Shown in pieces: positions 1-8,694 of a stretch of 45,763 nucleotides of DNA; position 1 is the stretch's first letter; each line of letters opens with the position of its first letter. The translations under genes and the position numbers were made by a program. The notes under the pieces were generated by a model. That model saw nothing but the letters and a program-made list of their open reading frames with translations. It had not been told where the DNA came from and ran no database searches. Location: contig OMZX01000031.1 of NCBI GenBank assembly GCA_900315665.1, forward strand, positions 1-45,763. Direction: 5' to 3'. The DNA is from an uncultured Eubacteriales bacterium. GTDB lineage: Bacteria; Bacillota; Clostridia; Lachnospirales; Lachnospiraceae.

Positions 1-454
1 CGAAGGCATCCGGATAATCGAGCTGATACTTCTTGAAATAGTGATCCTGGAAAAGAACGATGTCCGGGAGTGTGCTGTAATCGCCGGCGGAACCTGCCAG
101 AGTAATTGCGTTCTCAACATCAGAGGACTGGGACTGCTCGATGATGTTCAGCTTGAAATCTGGGTTTACGTTCTTCTTGTAGTCAGCCTCAGCTGCCTGA
201 AGTGCCGGGATGTTGAAGTTCTTATCCCAGGCATATACGGAAAGGGTGTTTGCATCCTCTGATGAGGTATCAACGGCTGCTGCAGTTGTCTCTGCTGCGG
301 CGGCTGTCGTATCTGCTGCGGCGGCAGTGGTAGCAGCGGCTGCACCGGCATCAGACTTAGCAGCTGTCGTCTCCGGATCCGGAGATGCTGAGCATGCTGC
401 GAGCGATACGATCATCGTACCAGCAAGAACACCTGATAAAATTCTCTTCTTCAT
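1..454 (-). CDS. Extracellular sugar-binding lipoprotein of an ABC transporter (5' part, runs off the window)
   Basis: Read leftward from the ATG at 452-454, which has a good GGAGGAAA site just upstream. The protein opens with a basic and hydrophobic signal peptide (MKKRILSGVLAGTM...) ending in a lipobox, LAAC, so it should be lipidated and held on the outer face of the membrane. A low-complexity linker rich in Ala, Thr, Asp and Glu follows (about residues 22-70). After it comes the start of a solute-binding fold with LSVYAWDKNF, as in family 1 extracellular binding proteins for sugars. Only about 151 residues are present, so the ligand cannot be named. The long upstream region with a LacI-type operator suggests sugar-responsive control. 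The assignment as a binding protein is firm; the substrate is unknown. Confidence 0.85.
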   Translation of the reverse strand, partial: MKKRILSGVLAGTMIVSLAACSASPDPETTAAKSDAGAAAATTAAAADTTAAAAETTAAAVDTSSEDANTLSVYAWDKNFNIPALQAAEADYKKNVNPDFKLNIIEQSQSSDVENAITLAGSAGDYSTLPDIVLFQDHYFKKYQLDYPDAF

Positions 455-563
455 AATAATGTTTCCTCCTGTGTTAAAACATATAAAGCAACGACGCCTT
501 ATGATTTGATTTACTTAAATCTTTTCATATTTCGCTGCATGTTTACTTCCTTTGACGGTTTAC

Positions 564-591
564 ATTGTAACAAACAGGTAAAATTGCACAA
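564..591 (-). promoter_or_regulatory. Candidate promoter of the binding-protein gene
   Basis: On the minus strand a TACAAT -10 box (564-569) lies 16 bases after TTGTGC (586-591). The -10 box is good; the -35 box matches the consensus only in its first three bases, so an activator may be needed. A leader of roughly 100 bases would follow before the start codon. Confidence 0.4.
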
Positions 592-646
592 CTCTATTTT
601 TGAACATAGTGTGTGCATTTTCGGCCGCTTTTCGGCATGTTTTACG

Positions 647-658
647 GAAAACGTTTTC
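647..658. promoter_or_regulatory. LacI/CcpA-type operator, perfect 12-bp palindrome
   Basis: GAAAACGTTTTC with central CG has the form bound by LacI-family regulators and is close to catabolite-responsive elements. It lies about 55 bp upstream of the candidate -35 box of the leftward binding-protein gene. Seen directly: the palindrome. Inferred: the binder. A local LacI repressor or CcpA are both possible. Confidence 0.5.
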
Positions 659-726
659 GAAAATCGGTGGAATTTGTGCAGTTTTGTGCAGTTTTTCGTT
701 ATTTATTTAACGATTCAGGGTTGATT

Positions 727-755
727 ATGCGCATTTTCAACTTTTACATGCGCAT
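727..755. repeat. Two copies of palindrome ATGCGCAT, 21 bp apart
   Basis: ATGCGCATTT occurs at 727-736 and again at 748-757. Each contains the 8-bp palindrome ATGCGCAT, and the 21-bp spacing places both on the same face of the helix. This is the layout expected of a cooperative dimer-pair operator. The regulator is unknown. Confidence 0.35.
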
Positions 756-826
756 TTATGACATTTTCGGCAAATTTTAAATTTTATCGGCAATCAAACC
801 GGTTTAGCGGTTCGTCATTTTGACCA

Positions 827-876
827 TATAAAAACCAGCATAGAACAAAGGTATCTTCTCCTCGCTCTATGCTGGT
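827..876 (-). terminator. Intrinsic terminator downstream of thiC
   Basis: The arms ACCAGCATAGA (834-844) and TCTATGCTGGT (866-876) pair perfectly over 11 bp. On the minus strand the stem is followed by TTTT and a T/A-rich stretch (827-833). It lies about 70 bases past the thiC stop codon. Confidence 0.75.
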
Positions 877-904
877 TTCCAAAAGAATTTATATGAATAT
901 GCGG

Positions 905-937
905 CATAGCAACCTCTGGCAAGAGGAAATTGCTATG
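905..937. other. Bulged hairpin right after the thiC stop codon
   Basis: CATAGCAA (905-912) pairs with TTGCTATG (930-937). A contiguous inner stem CCTCT (913-917) / AGAGG (922-926) closes a four-base loop, and a three-base bulge (927-929) lies on the right side. On the thiC transcript this is the first structure after the stop codon. No T-run follows, so it is more likely an RNA 3'-end stabiliser than a terminator. Confidence 0.45.
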
Positions 938-947
938 TCACTTTCAG

Positions 948-2261
948 TCAAAGTATGTCGATCATCTCCCCGGCGAGTGCCTTGTTGATGGAGCGGACAG
1001 CGCAGAATTTGCCGCACATCGAGCAGGTGTCGGAGTGGTCATCCTCCGGGGCACGGGAAGCACGGATTGCCTTCGCCGTCTCCGGATCGAGGCAGTAATT
1101 CCACTGCTCTTCCCAGTCAAGCTTTCTCCGGGCATCCGCCATATGATCATCCATATCGCGGGCACCCGGCAAACCCTTCGCGATATCGGCTGCATGTGCA
1201 GCGATCTTCGATGCAATGATGCCGGTCCGCACATCCTCAACATTCGGCAGCGCCAAATGCTCCGCTGGTGTCACATAGCAGAGGAAAGCCGCTCCATGCA
1301 TCGCAGCGATGGCGCCGCCGATGGCCGCCGTAATGTGATCGTAGCCTGGGGCGATATCGGTCACGAGCGGTCCCAATACATAGAACGGTGCCCCGTGACA
1401 GATGGTCTGCTCCACCTTCATATTCGCCGCGATCTGATCCATCGGCACATGTCCCGGTCCTTCGACCATGACCTGCACATCCTTCTTCCAGGCGCGCTCC
1501 GTGAGCTCCCCAAGCCGGATCAGCTCTCCGATCTGCGTTGCATCCGTCGCATCGGCAAGGCACCCCGGCCGGCAGGCATCACCAAGCGAGATCGTCACAT
1601 CATATTCCCGACAGATATCGAGAATCTCATCGAAGTATTCATAAAAAGGATTCTCCTGCCCGGTCATGGACATCCACGCGAAGATCAGTGATCCGCCACG
1701 GGATACGATATTCATCTTCCGCTTCCCGGAACGAATTTCTTCGATGGTCTTCCGGTTCAGGCCGCAATGCAGTGTAACAAAGTCAACGCCGTTCTCCGCA
1801 TGCAGCCGCACCACATCGATGAAATCCTTCGCCGTCAAGGTATTGAGGTCTCTCTGATAATGGATCACGGCATCATACACCGGTACGGTCCCGATCATCG
1901 CCGGGCACTCGTGCGTCAGCTTCGTTCGGAAGGGCTCCGTGTTTCCATGGCTTGAAAGATCCATAATCGCTTCCGCCCCGAGATTAACCGCGCTCATAAC
2001 CTTCTGCATCTCGACATCATAATCCTTACAGTCGCGGCTTACCCCGAGATTGACATTGATCTTTGTCTTCAGCATCGAGCCGACGCCATTCGTGTCAAGG
2101 CACTTGTGCAGCTTATTCGCTGGAATCACCGCTTTCCCTTCCGCGACCCATCCGCGGATCTCCTCTTCGGTCCGGTTTTCCTTCTTCGCGACCGCCTTCA
2201 TCTCCGGCGTGATGATCCCCATCCTTGCCGCCTCCATCTGTGTGTGATAACTTCTTTCCAT
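948..2261 (-). CDS. thiC: Phosphomethylpyrimidine synthase ThiC
   Basis: Radical-SAM enzyme that rearranges 5-aminoimidazole ribotide into hydroxymethylpyrimidine phosphate, the pyrimidine half of thiamin. The 437-residue protein has the ThiC hallmarks [26 protein letters not shown] and [10 protein letters not shown], and a C-terminal cysteine cluster TCSMCGKFC that binds the 4Fe-4S centre. The cluster here reads C-x2-C-x3-C, one residue shorter than the C-x2-C-x4-C of the E. coli enzyme. The ATG at 2259-2261 is chosen because GGAGAG lies just upstream; the frame stays open to 2372 but without family similarity. It is a single-gene unit: a TPP riboswitch and terminator precede it, and hairpins follow. 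No other thiamin gene is visible nearby. Confidence 0.96.
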   Translation of the reverse strand: MERSYHTQMEAARMGIITPEMKAVAKKENRTEEEIRGWVAEGKAVIPANKLHKCLDTNGVGSMLKTKINVNLGVSRDCKDYDVEMQKVMSAVNLGAEAIMDLSSHGNTEPFRTKLTHECPAMIGTVPVYDAVIHYQRDLNTLTAKDFIDVVRLHAENGVDFVTLHCGLNRKTIEEIRSGKRKMNIVSRGGSLIFAWMSMTGQENPFYEYFDEILDICREYDVTISLGDACRPGCLADATDATQIGELIRLGELTERAWKKDVQVMVEGPGHVPMDQIAANMKVEQTICHGAPFYVLGPLVTDIAPGYDHITAAIGGAIAAMHGAAFLCYVTPAEHLALPNVEDVRTGIIASKIAAHAADIAKGLPGARDMDDHMADARRKLDWEEQWNYCLDPETAKAIRASRAPEDDHSDTCSMCGKFCAVRSINKALAGEMIDIL

Positions 2262-2421
2262 AAAACGCCTTCTCTCCTTCCTTCGCCTAAGGTGGTGTTC
2301 CCGATAAGCGATAAAACCCCTGTTCCAATGCTCACACCAGCGGCTACAGTCTTTGACTTTTCCACCGCTCATTACAGCCTCCCGGCTTCACGATGAGGTA
2401 CCGCAGGAAGCATTGGCCTAC

Positions 2422-2456
2422 TTTACAAAAGAAAAAGGCAGGCCCGAAGGTCTGCC
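2422..2456 (-). terminator. Riboswitch-linked terminator in the thiC leader
   Basis: On the minus strand GGCAGACC-ttcg-GGCCTGCC (2437-2456) folds into a GC-rich stem and is followed by TTTTTCTTTT (2427-2436). It lies between the TPP aptamer and thiC, where an expression platform should be, so thiamin pyrophosphate binding would end transcription early. Confidence 0.8.
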
Positions 2457-2488
2457 TGAAATCAGCACGCAAAAAAACTTTGCAAAAG

Positions 2489-2575
2489 ACATCCCTCCGC
2501 CGGTATGATCCGGATCAGGTGATAAAGGTCGTGTCATAGACACCTCTCAGCCCGAAGGCTCCCTTTGTCATAAGC
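2489..2575 (-). promoter_or_regulatory. TPP riboswitch (THI element) controlling thiC
   Basis: Read on the minus strand, the segment has the conserved TPP aptamer parts in order: GGGAGCC, GGCTGAGA (the THI-box core, near 2545-2553), a variable P3 arm, then ACCTGATCCGGATCATACC (2503-2521) and GCGGAGGGA. It precedes thiC in the same orientation with a terminator between them. The family identification is strong; OFF-type control by premature termination is inferred from the layout. Confidence 0.93.
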
Positions 2576-2637
2576 TCGATATTTATTTGACATCGTGAGT
2601 ATAGCACAAAAATTTGATAATACTATAGATTTTTCAA

Positions 2638-2807
2638 ACTGTAACGCCATTTACTCTACTTATATAGATTTTGCCACTGTAAACTTGCGAATAGTAACTT
2701 AATACTATACAATAAAGTGTAAAGGATTGTGAAAGAATTGCGAAACTGTAAAGAATTGTAAAAAGATTTTGAAACTGTAAAGAATTATAAACTGCAAAAA
2801 ACTGTAA
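2638..2807 (+). repeat. Iterated ACTGTAA motifs upstream of the ATPase gene
   Basis: ACTGTAA occurs at 2638, 2676, 2745, 2774 and 2801, with a variant ACTGCAA at 2791. Two copies lie inside a 16-bp exact direct repeat (2742-2757 and 2771-2786). All are in the same orientation in very AT-rich DNA between the thiC riboswitch and the ATPase start. They resemble iterons or multiple operator half-sites. No gene or promoter is assigned with confidence in this stretch. Confidence 0.5.
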
Positions 2808-2834
2808 AAAATTATGAAAATTGAGGACAATATT

Positions 2835-3863
2835 ATGAAGAACCCTTTTTCATTGACATTTGGAAAAAGTCCGCAGAGCATGATTGACAGAAATCTGCAG
2901 AATAATGAGATTATAGAGGGTTTTCGGGATGATCCGCCCGGATTTCAGGTCTGTATGATTACGGGAGTCAGAGGAAGCGGAAAAACCGTGGCGCTCACGA
3001 CGATTGCGGATGAATTCCGAAGTGAAAAGAATTGGATTGTTGTTGACCTAAATCCCGAACGGGATATGCTGAGCGCTCTTGCTGCAGAGTTAAGTAATCA
3101 GTCTGATCTTTTTGAACTTTTTCGGGATGCTAAAATCAATCTTTCCGTTTTAGGATTCGGTCTCGAAATCGATGGTATTCCACCTATTACAGACATAACA
3201 GTTGCTCTTGAAAGAATGCTACAGAAGCTGACAGAAAATGGAAAGCATGTCCTGATCACGGTTGATGAGGCGGTATCAAATCAACATGTACGAGAATTTG
3301 TGAGTCAATTTCAGATCTATCTTCGGCGAAATTTTAGTTTATATCTACTCATGACCGGCCTCTTTGAAAATATATATGAACTGCAAAATGAAAAATCACT
3401 GACGTTTCTCTACCGCGCGCCAAAGATTCAATTAAGTCCTCTCAATATAGGCCTTATTGCAGAATCATATGGTAAAATATTCCATCTTTCAGGGTCAGAA
3501 AGCCTCGAAATGGCCAAGGTAACAAAAGGATATTCTTTTGCATATCAGGCACTCGGATATCTCTGTTTTAAAAGTGAAAAGAAGTGGGAGGAGATTCTTC
3601 CGCAGTTTGATGCAATTCTCGATGAATATGTGTATGAAAAGCTATGGAGCGAATTATCTTTTAAGGATAAAGAGATACTCTTAAAAATGGCAGAACATAA
3701 TGAGCGTAAGGTTGGAGAAATCCGTGAGAATCTTAGGCTTAGCTCCAATAATTTTACTGTGTACCGGAGCAGATTGATTCGAAAAGGCATATTGTATGCG
3801 CCCGAGCATGGATATCTTGATTTTTCACTCCCAAGATTCCGCGAATATATTTTGAGACAGTGA
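2835..3863 (+). CDS. AAA-type ATP-binding protein with C-terminal winged-helix-like region
   Basis: A P-loop ATPase of about 342 residues. The Walker A motif GVRGSGKT lies near residue 45-51 and Walker B is HVLITVDEA near residue 140. The C-terminal 80 residues (LSFKDKEILLKMAEHNERKVGEIRENLRLSSNNFTVYRSRLIRKGIL) look like a DNA-binding winged helix, so the order is ATPase then wHTH as in archaeal-type and ORC-like ATPases. The start at 2835 is preferred because GAGGA lies 8 bases upstream; the ATG at 2814 has no ribosome site. It stands alone between thiC and the phosphatase-Maf gene, with ACTGTAA repeats upstream that may be its own binding sites. A specific role cannot be named; defence, replication or regulation are all possible. 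Confidence 0.75.
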   Translation: MKNPFSLTFGKSPQSMIDRNLQNNEIIEGFRDDPPGFQVCMITGVRGSGKTVALTTIADEFRSEKNWIVVDLNPERDMLSALAAELSNQSDLFELFRDAKINLSVLGFGLEIDGIPPITDITVALERMLQKLTENGKHVLITVDEAVSNQHVREFVSQFQIYLRRNFSLYLLMTGLFENIYELQNEKSLTFLYRAPKIQLSPLNIGLIAESYGKIFHLSGSESLEMAKVTKGYSFAYQALGYLCFKSEKKWEEILPQFDAILDEYVYEKLWSELSFKDKEILLKMAEHNERKVGEIRENLRLSSNNFTVYRSRLIRKGILYAPEHGYLDFSLPRFREYILRQ

Positions 3864-3983
3864 AATTTACATGACGAAAGTTTTTAGCTCTACTTCTTGC
3901 GTTTATATGACAGAAAAATCGGTTTTAACGATACAGAAATTGTATTTTCGTCTAAATGTGCTTCGTTAAAAGGAGATTTTCAA

Positions 3984-5012
3984 TTGATCAGAATACTTTT
4001 TGTTTGTCATGGCAACATCTGTCGTTCGCCAATGGCTGAATATTATATGAAAGACCAGATTGAGAAGAAGGGGCTTTCACAGCACTTTTCCGTTGCGTCG
4101 GCAGCGGTTTCGACAGAAGAAATTTATCGCGGGATAGGGAATCCTGTTTATCCGCCTGCGAAGGCAAAGCTTTACGAGCATGGCATCGAATGCCGTGATA
4201 AAAGGGCCCGTCTCATGACTGCTTCAGACTACGAAGAATATGATCTTTTGATCGGGATGGACAACTCGAATCTGTCGCGGATGCGATCGATTGTCGGAAA
4301 TGATGAAAAACTACACCTCCTCCTTGATTTCACAGATCATCCACGGGATGTCGCAGATCCCTGGTACACAGATGATTTTGATGCGACATGGGATGATATC
4401 GAAGAGGGCTGTGATGCTCTTATAAAGCTTCTTTCCTTTGATCAGGCAAAGGAAAAGCTGGTGCTGGCGTCCGGCTCACCGCGCCGTCGCGAGCTTCTTT
4501 CGCAGATCGGCATCGACTATATTCTCGATCCATCGCATGATGAAGAGCATACGAAAGAGACAAAACCTGAACTTTATGTCGAAGATCTTTCCCGACAGAA
4601 GGCAGAAGCTGTGATGAAGCGTCACAAAGAAAACTGGATTCTCGGCGCGGACACGGTTGTTTCGCTAGGTGGAAGCATTCTCGGGAAACCGCGGGATGAA
4701 GCCGATGCCGCCCGGATGCTTCGGATGCTTTCCGGTCATACGCATCAGGTTTACACCGGTGTGACGCTCCTCCGAACCTTTGCGGGACAAGTAATCTATC
4801 AAAAGACCTTGTCTGTCTGCACAGATGTCACCTTCTATCCGCTGACCGATGAGGATATCAATGCTTACATCCGAACCGGTGAACCGATGGATAAGGCCGG
4901 TGCCTACGGGATTCAGGGGAAGGGTGCTGTTCTTGTCAGCGGCATCCGGGGCGACTATGATAATGTTGTCGGCCTGCCGGTTTCTATGGTACATCAGGTT
5001 TTATACTGCTGA
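3984..5012 (+). CDS. Fusion of low-molecular-weight protein-tyrosine phosphatase and Maf nucleotide pyrophosphatase
   Basis: One reading frame carries two complete enzymes. Residues 1 to about 155 are a low-molecular-weight tyrosine phosphatase: the P-loop FVCHGNICRSP near the start gives the C-x5-R catalytic site, and DPWYTDDF supplies the general acid. Residues from about 158 on are Maf, a house-cleaning nucleoside triphosphate pyrophosphatase: LVLASGSPRRRELLSQIG, ILGADTVVSLGG, GHTHQVYTGV and the C-terminal GAYGIQGKGA...NVVGLPV. The start is TTG at 3984, seven bases after AAAGGAGA; the upstream ATG at 3897 has no ribosome site and would add an unrelated 29 residues. All key residues of both domains are present. 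Both domains are expected to be cytosolic. No partner gene is evident. Confidence 0.88.
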   Translation: MIRILFVCHGNICRSPMAEYYMKDQIEKKGLSQHFSVASAAVSTEEIYRGIGNPVYPPAKAKLYEHGIECRDKRARLMTASDYEEYDLLIGMDNSNLSRMRSIVGNDEKLHLLLDFTDHPRDVADPWYTDDFDATWDDIEEGCDALIKLLSFDQAKEKLVLASGSPRRRELLSQIGIDYILDPSHDEEHTKETKPELYVEDLSRQKAEAVMKRHKENWILGADTVVSLGGSILGKPRDEADAARMLRMLSGHTHQVYTGVTLLRTFAGQVIYQKTLSVCTDVTFYPLTDEDINAYIRTGEPMDKAGAYGIQGKGAVLVSGIRGDYDNVVGLPVSMVHQVLYC

Positions 5013-5174
5013 CTGAATCAAAGAAAGCTTCTGTTTTCGGCTTTATCAATCCATACAAAAGAGCTTTTATGATCTGTTCTAAAAACAGCGATACATATCC
5101 GATTGAAAGGATTTGTTGATTTTTGCAAGCCAATCAAAGCAGCATAAGATTTAAATAATAAGAGGAAATCCTAT

Positions 5175-7616
5175 ATGGGAATTACGATCGATCAAAGTAA
5201 AAAACTTTTCACCATTCACACCGCACATTCCACCTATCAGATGGGTATCGGAACGTATGGTCATCTTCTCCACTACTATTACGGTCCACATGCGGAGGGC
5301 GATTTTTCTTTAATGCTTCGGTTCCGGGATCGCGGCTTTTCCGGAAATCCTTACGAGGCTGGAAATGATCGGACATATTCCTTGGACTCGCTGCCGCAGG
5401 AGTTTTCAACCTTCGGAAACGGTGATTTCAGGGCACCGGCCTGCCTTGTAAAGGATGCAAACGGCGTATATGGTGCGGATCTTCGATTTGTATCCGCTGA
5501 AGTGAAGCCGGGAAAATACTCTCTTCCGGGGCTTCCTGCCGCATTTGAAACAGAGCAACAGCCATACTTTGATAGAATCGGATTTTCTGCATATGCTAAT
5601 AAATCTACTGCTACAGGGGATTCAGCAGGAATGGCAGAAACCCTCGAGATCACGCTTTCTGATCCTGCCATCGGTCTCACCGTGAAGCTCCTCTATGGTG
5701 TTTTCCCTGAGATTGACATCATCACCCGAAGCGCGATTCTCACAAACACCGGGGCAGAGACTACCGAACCTGAAATCGTCAGAGCAAAAAACATCGAAGC
5801 AGAAATCGCCGAGGCCGACATCCTGGGGAAAGAAACCGCCAGAAACAAGACTCTTTATATCGATAAGGCGGATTCTGCCTCCCTTGATTTCCTGACCGGT
5901 GACTTCGATTTCGTACACTTCAGCGGCCGCTATGGCACAGAGCGTCTCTACCATCGCGAAGCCATCACGGAGGGCGTGAAATCGATCAGTTCGATCCGCG
6001 GTGAATCCAGTCATCAGCAGAGCCCAGCAGCCATTCTCTGTGCTAAAAATACGACGGAGGAGTCCGGTGCAGCCTATGGTATCGCACTGCTTTACAGCGG
6101 TAATTTCAAGCTATCCGTAGAGCTGGATCAGTTCGGAAGCACCCGTTTTTCTGCCGGTCTTAACGATGAGATGCTCTCCTATGATCTCACGCCGGGTGAA
6201 GAACTCACCCTTCCGGAAGCTGTCCTATCCTATGCTTCGGGCTTTGCCGCGCTTTCTCAGCATTATCATGATCTCGTAAATTTTCACATCGTGCACGGTG
6301 CGTGGACGCATGAAGATCGTCCGGTTCTTCTCAATTCCTGGGAGGGCTGCTACTTTGATTTCGACGGAGAAAAGGTCATACAATTAGCTGCAAATGCAAA
6401 GGATCTTGGCATTGACCTTCTCGTCATGGATGATGGATGGTTCGGAAAACGCGATGATGATACATCAGGTCTTGGTGACTGGGTGACAAACGAAAAGAAG
6501 CTCGGTATGCCACTGTCAGAGCTCGCAAAACGAATCCATGCTCTCCCGATGAAATTCGGCATCTGGATCGAGCCGGAAATGGTCAGCGAGGACAGCGATT
6601 TTTACCGGGCGCATCCGGACTATGCCTTCGTGATTCCGGGGAAGAAGCCGGTTCGCTCCCGCTATCAGCTGGTGCTCGACTTTTCTCGAAGGGAAGTCGT
6701 GGATGCGGTGCTGACTAAGATCGTCGAGACGCTCAAGCCGGCGAAGCCCGACTATATCAAAATGGATATGAACCGCTCGATTCACGAGGTGTATTCTCAG
6801 ATCGCAGGTTATCAGAACCGTGGGAAGCTTCTGCACCAGTATGTCCTCGGTGTGTACGACTTCATCACGCGGCTGAAGGAGGCATTCCCGGAGGTGCTCA
6901 TCGAGGGCTGCAGTGGCGGCGGCGGACGCTTCGACCTCGGGATGATGTACTACACGCCGCAGATCTGGCTAAGCGATAACACGGATGCAATCGAGCGGCT
7001 GTCGCTTCAGTATGGCGCAAGCTTCTTTGCGCCGGTTTCGACGATGGGCTCCCATGTCTCTGCGGTACCGAATCACCAGACCGGTCGGAGCACACCACTC
7101 GCGACACGCGCAATCGTCGCAATGGCCGGGAGCTTCGGCTATGAGCTGGATCCCGCGAAGCTTTCCGATGAAGAAAAGGATGCAATCCGGACACAGATCA
7201 AAATCTTCAAAAATTACCAGCTGCTGATCCAAGGCGGCCGTTACTATCGTCTGACCGGTCCATCCCTCGGCATCACACATACGGAGGGCTATTCCGCAAC
7301 AGGCTATACAGCACCGGAGGCGGCTATGGCGTGGGAAATTGTCTCGGCTGATGCAAAGAGAGCCCTTGTTTCTATTGTAACAAAGGATCAGCACTGTAAC
7401 CCGCCAGTTTGCTATATTAAACTAAAGGGACTTTTCATGAATCAAATGTACCGGATTTCTATCGTCCTGAAGAGCACTGATTTTCTGGATCGCCGCGAGG
7501 AGGAAGCATTGACAGCTCCGGCATATACTGGTGCCATACTCATGCAGGGCGGCATCGCGGTACCGTATTTCGCCGGGGAATACCAGAGCATTCTGCTCTC
7601 GGTGTACCAGGCTTGA
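5175..7616 (+). CDS. GH36 alpha-galactosidase
   Basis: Retaining enzyme that removes terminal alpha-galactose from raffinose-family sugars and galactans. It has no signal peptide, so it acts inside the cell. Family motifs run in order: NSWEGCYFDF (about 388), LLVMDDGWFGKRDDD (about 416), KFGIWIEPEMVS (about 460), DYIKMDMNRS with nucleophile D531, LIEGCSGGGGRFD (about 575) and IWLSDNTD with acid/base D601. The 70-residue spacing between the catalytic aspartates fits the family. At 813 residues it is longer than the usual roughly 730; a charged stretch at about residues 197-234, in the beta-sandwich domain, accounts for much of this. AGAGGAAA precedes the ATG. The AraC gene downstream is its likely regulator. 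Confidence 0.95.
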   Translation: MGITIDQSKKLFTIHTAHSTYQMGIGTYGHLLHYYYGPHAEGDFSLMLRFRDRGFSGNPYEAGNDRTYSLDSLPQEFSTFGNGDFRAPACLVKDANGVYGADLRFVSAEVKPGKYSLPGLPAAFETEQQPYFDRIGFSAYANKSTATGDSAGMAETLEITLSDPAIGLTVKLLYGVFPEIDIITRSAILTNTGAETTEPEIVRAKNIEAEIAEADILGKETARNKTLYIDKADSASLDFLTGDFDFVHFSGRYGTERLYHREAITEGVKSISSIRGESSHQQSPAAILCAKNTTEESGAAYGIALLYSGNFKLSVELDQFGSTRFSAGLNDEMLSYDLTPGEELTLPEAVLSYASGFAALSQHYHDLVNFHIVHGAWTHEDRPVLLNSWEGCYFDFDGEKVIQLAANAKDLGIDLLVMDDGWFGKRDDDTSGLGDWVTNEKKLGMPLSELAKRIHALPMKFGIWIEPEMVSEDSDFYRAHPDYAFVIPGKKPVRSRYQLVLDFSRREVVDAVLTKIVETLKPAKPDYIKMDMNRSIHEVYSQIAGYQNRGKLLHQYVLGVYDFITRLKEAFPEVLIEGCSGGGGRFDLGMMYYTPQIWLSDNTDAIERLSLQYGASFFAPVSTMGSHVSAVPNHQTGRSTPLATRAIVAMAGSFGYELDPAKLSDEEKDAIRTQIKIFKNYQLLIQGGRYYRLTGPSLGITHTEGYSATGYTAPEAAMAWEIVSADAKRALVSIVTKDQHCNPPVCYIKLKGLFMNQMYRISIVLKSTDFLDRREEEALTAPAYTGAILMQGGIAVPYFAGEYQSILLSVYQA

Positions 7617-7761
7617 TAATTTCCCCTGTTCTGTCAGAACGTATTACATCGTGCTGATTCAGAAGAGATTCTGTCACATGACGAGATTTTTCATGCTCCG
7701 TGGATAGAATTGTAGCAAGACAAGATATGACGATCTAATCGTTATTTTCAGGAGGTTGGAT

Positions 7762-8694
7762 ATGCCCAAGAGAAAACAGGAAATGCAATTCCGGTACTAT
7801 GAGATGCCGGAGGACAGCTTCGTGCTGTCGCTGACCGGTCAGTCCTGGGTCCGGAAATACGGCGATGGTATCGCCTCGCTTCATTTTCATAACTATCTGG
7901 AGATCGGAGTCTGCTATGAGGGAACCGGAGAGATGATCTACGACGAGCAGGTTTTTCAGTTCAAGCCCGGCTGCTACACGATCATCCCGCCGAACTATCC
8001 GCATACCACAAACTCGACGCCCGGGACCTATGGATTCTGGGAATATCTTTTCGTCGACTGCGAGGGCATCATGAACCGTATCTATCCGAAGAAAAAGGAA
8101 ACGATGAACCGAGCGCTTCAACTTCTCTACCAGAAGGCCTATTTCTTTCAGCCGGGTGAAATGCCTACACTTCGGGAAAACATCGATCATGTCTTCAAGG
8201 AGCAGAAGGAAAAGCGGGATTTCTACAAGCAGGAATCCGATGGCTATCTCGCACTGATCCTCATCGACGTCATCCGGATGGCCGCGGCAGAATTACATGA
8301 AGAAACGCCACAGGCACATGGCGATCTCGACCGCATACTGCCAGCACTAAATTATATTCATGAGCACTTCCGAGAGGAGGTCTATATCCAGAAGCTTGCG
8401 GAGGTCTGTGCCCTGTCCGAGACCCATTTCCGCCGGATTTTCACAGAGTCTATGCATCTCTCCCCGCTCGATTACCTGAACTCTGTCCGTATTCACAATG
8501 CCTGCATCGAGCTCCGTTCCTCGAAGAAAACGATCCGCAGTGTTGCCTTTGATAACGGCTTCACCTCCATCTCCACCTTCCAGCGGAACTTCCATAAGTT
8601 CGTCGGCATGTCCACAAACGAATGGCGCTTCGACCCGAAGAACTATGAATACAAACTGAATAATTTCAAGATTAACACCTATGAAGGATGGTGA
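7762..8694 (+). CDS. AraC-family transcriptional regulator
   Basis: About 310 residues. The N-terminal part (SLHFHNYLEIGVCYEGTGEM...FKPGCYTIIPPNYPHT) is a cupin-type sugar-sensing domain. The C-terminal 100 residues hold two helix-turn-helix motifs of the AraC type (KLAEVCALSETHFRRIFTES and SVAFDNGFTSISTFQRNFHKFVGMS). The ATG at 7762 is chosen because AGGAGG ends six bases before it; a TTG at 7756 abuts the ribosome site and is unlikely. Placed 145 bases after the GH36 gene on the same strand, it probably controls that gene in response to alpha-galactosides. Target and inducer are inferred from neighbourhood only. Confidence 0.9.
   Translation: MPKRKQEMQFRYYEMPEDSFVLSLTGQSWVRKYGDGIASLHFHNYLEIGVCYEGTGEMIYDEQVFQFKPGCYTIIPPNYPHTTNSTPGTYGFWEYLFVDCEGIMNRIYPKKKETMNRALQLLYQKAYFFQPGEMPTLRENIDHVFKEQKEKRDFYKQESDGYLALILIDVIRMAAAELHEETPQAHGDLDRILPALNYIHEHFREEVYIQKLAEVCALSETHFRRIFTESMHLSPLDYLNSVRIHNACIELRSSKKTIRSVAFDNGFTSISTFQRNFHKFVGMSTNEWRFDPKNYEYKLNNFKINTYEGW

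Larger units (their letters stand above)
455..947. other. Intergenic region between the binding-protein gene and thiC
   Basis: No convincing gene is seen in these 493 bases; the short open frames lack a ribosome site and resemble no family. The right end carries two hairpins downstream of thiC. The left two thirds is AT-rich leader and promoter DNA for the leftward binding-protein gene, and holds the operator-like palindromes listed separately. Confidence 0.6.

Noticed and set aside
930-1691. 253-codon open frame on the plus strand
   Set aside because: It is antisense to thiC, whose frame is certain from family motifs; the translation is Arg/His-rich and resembles no family.
2700-2815. Possible CRISPR array in the AT-rich repeats
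   Set aside because: Repeat units are short, unevenly spaced and without unique spacers of constant length; no cas gene is nearby.
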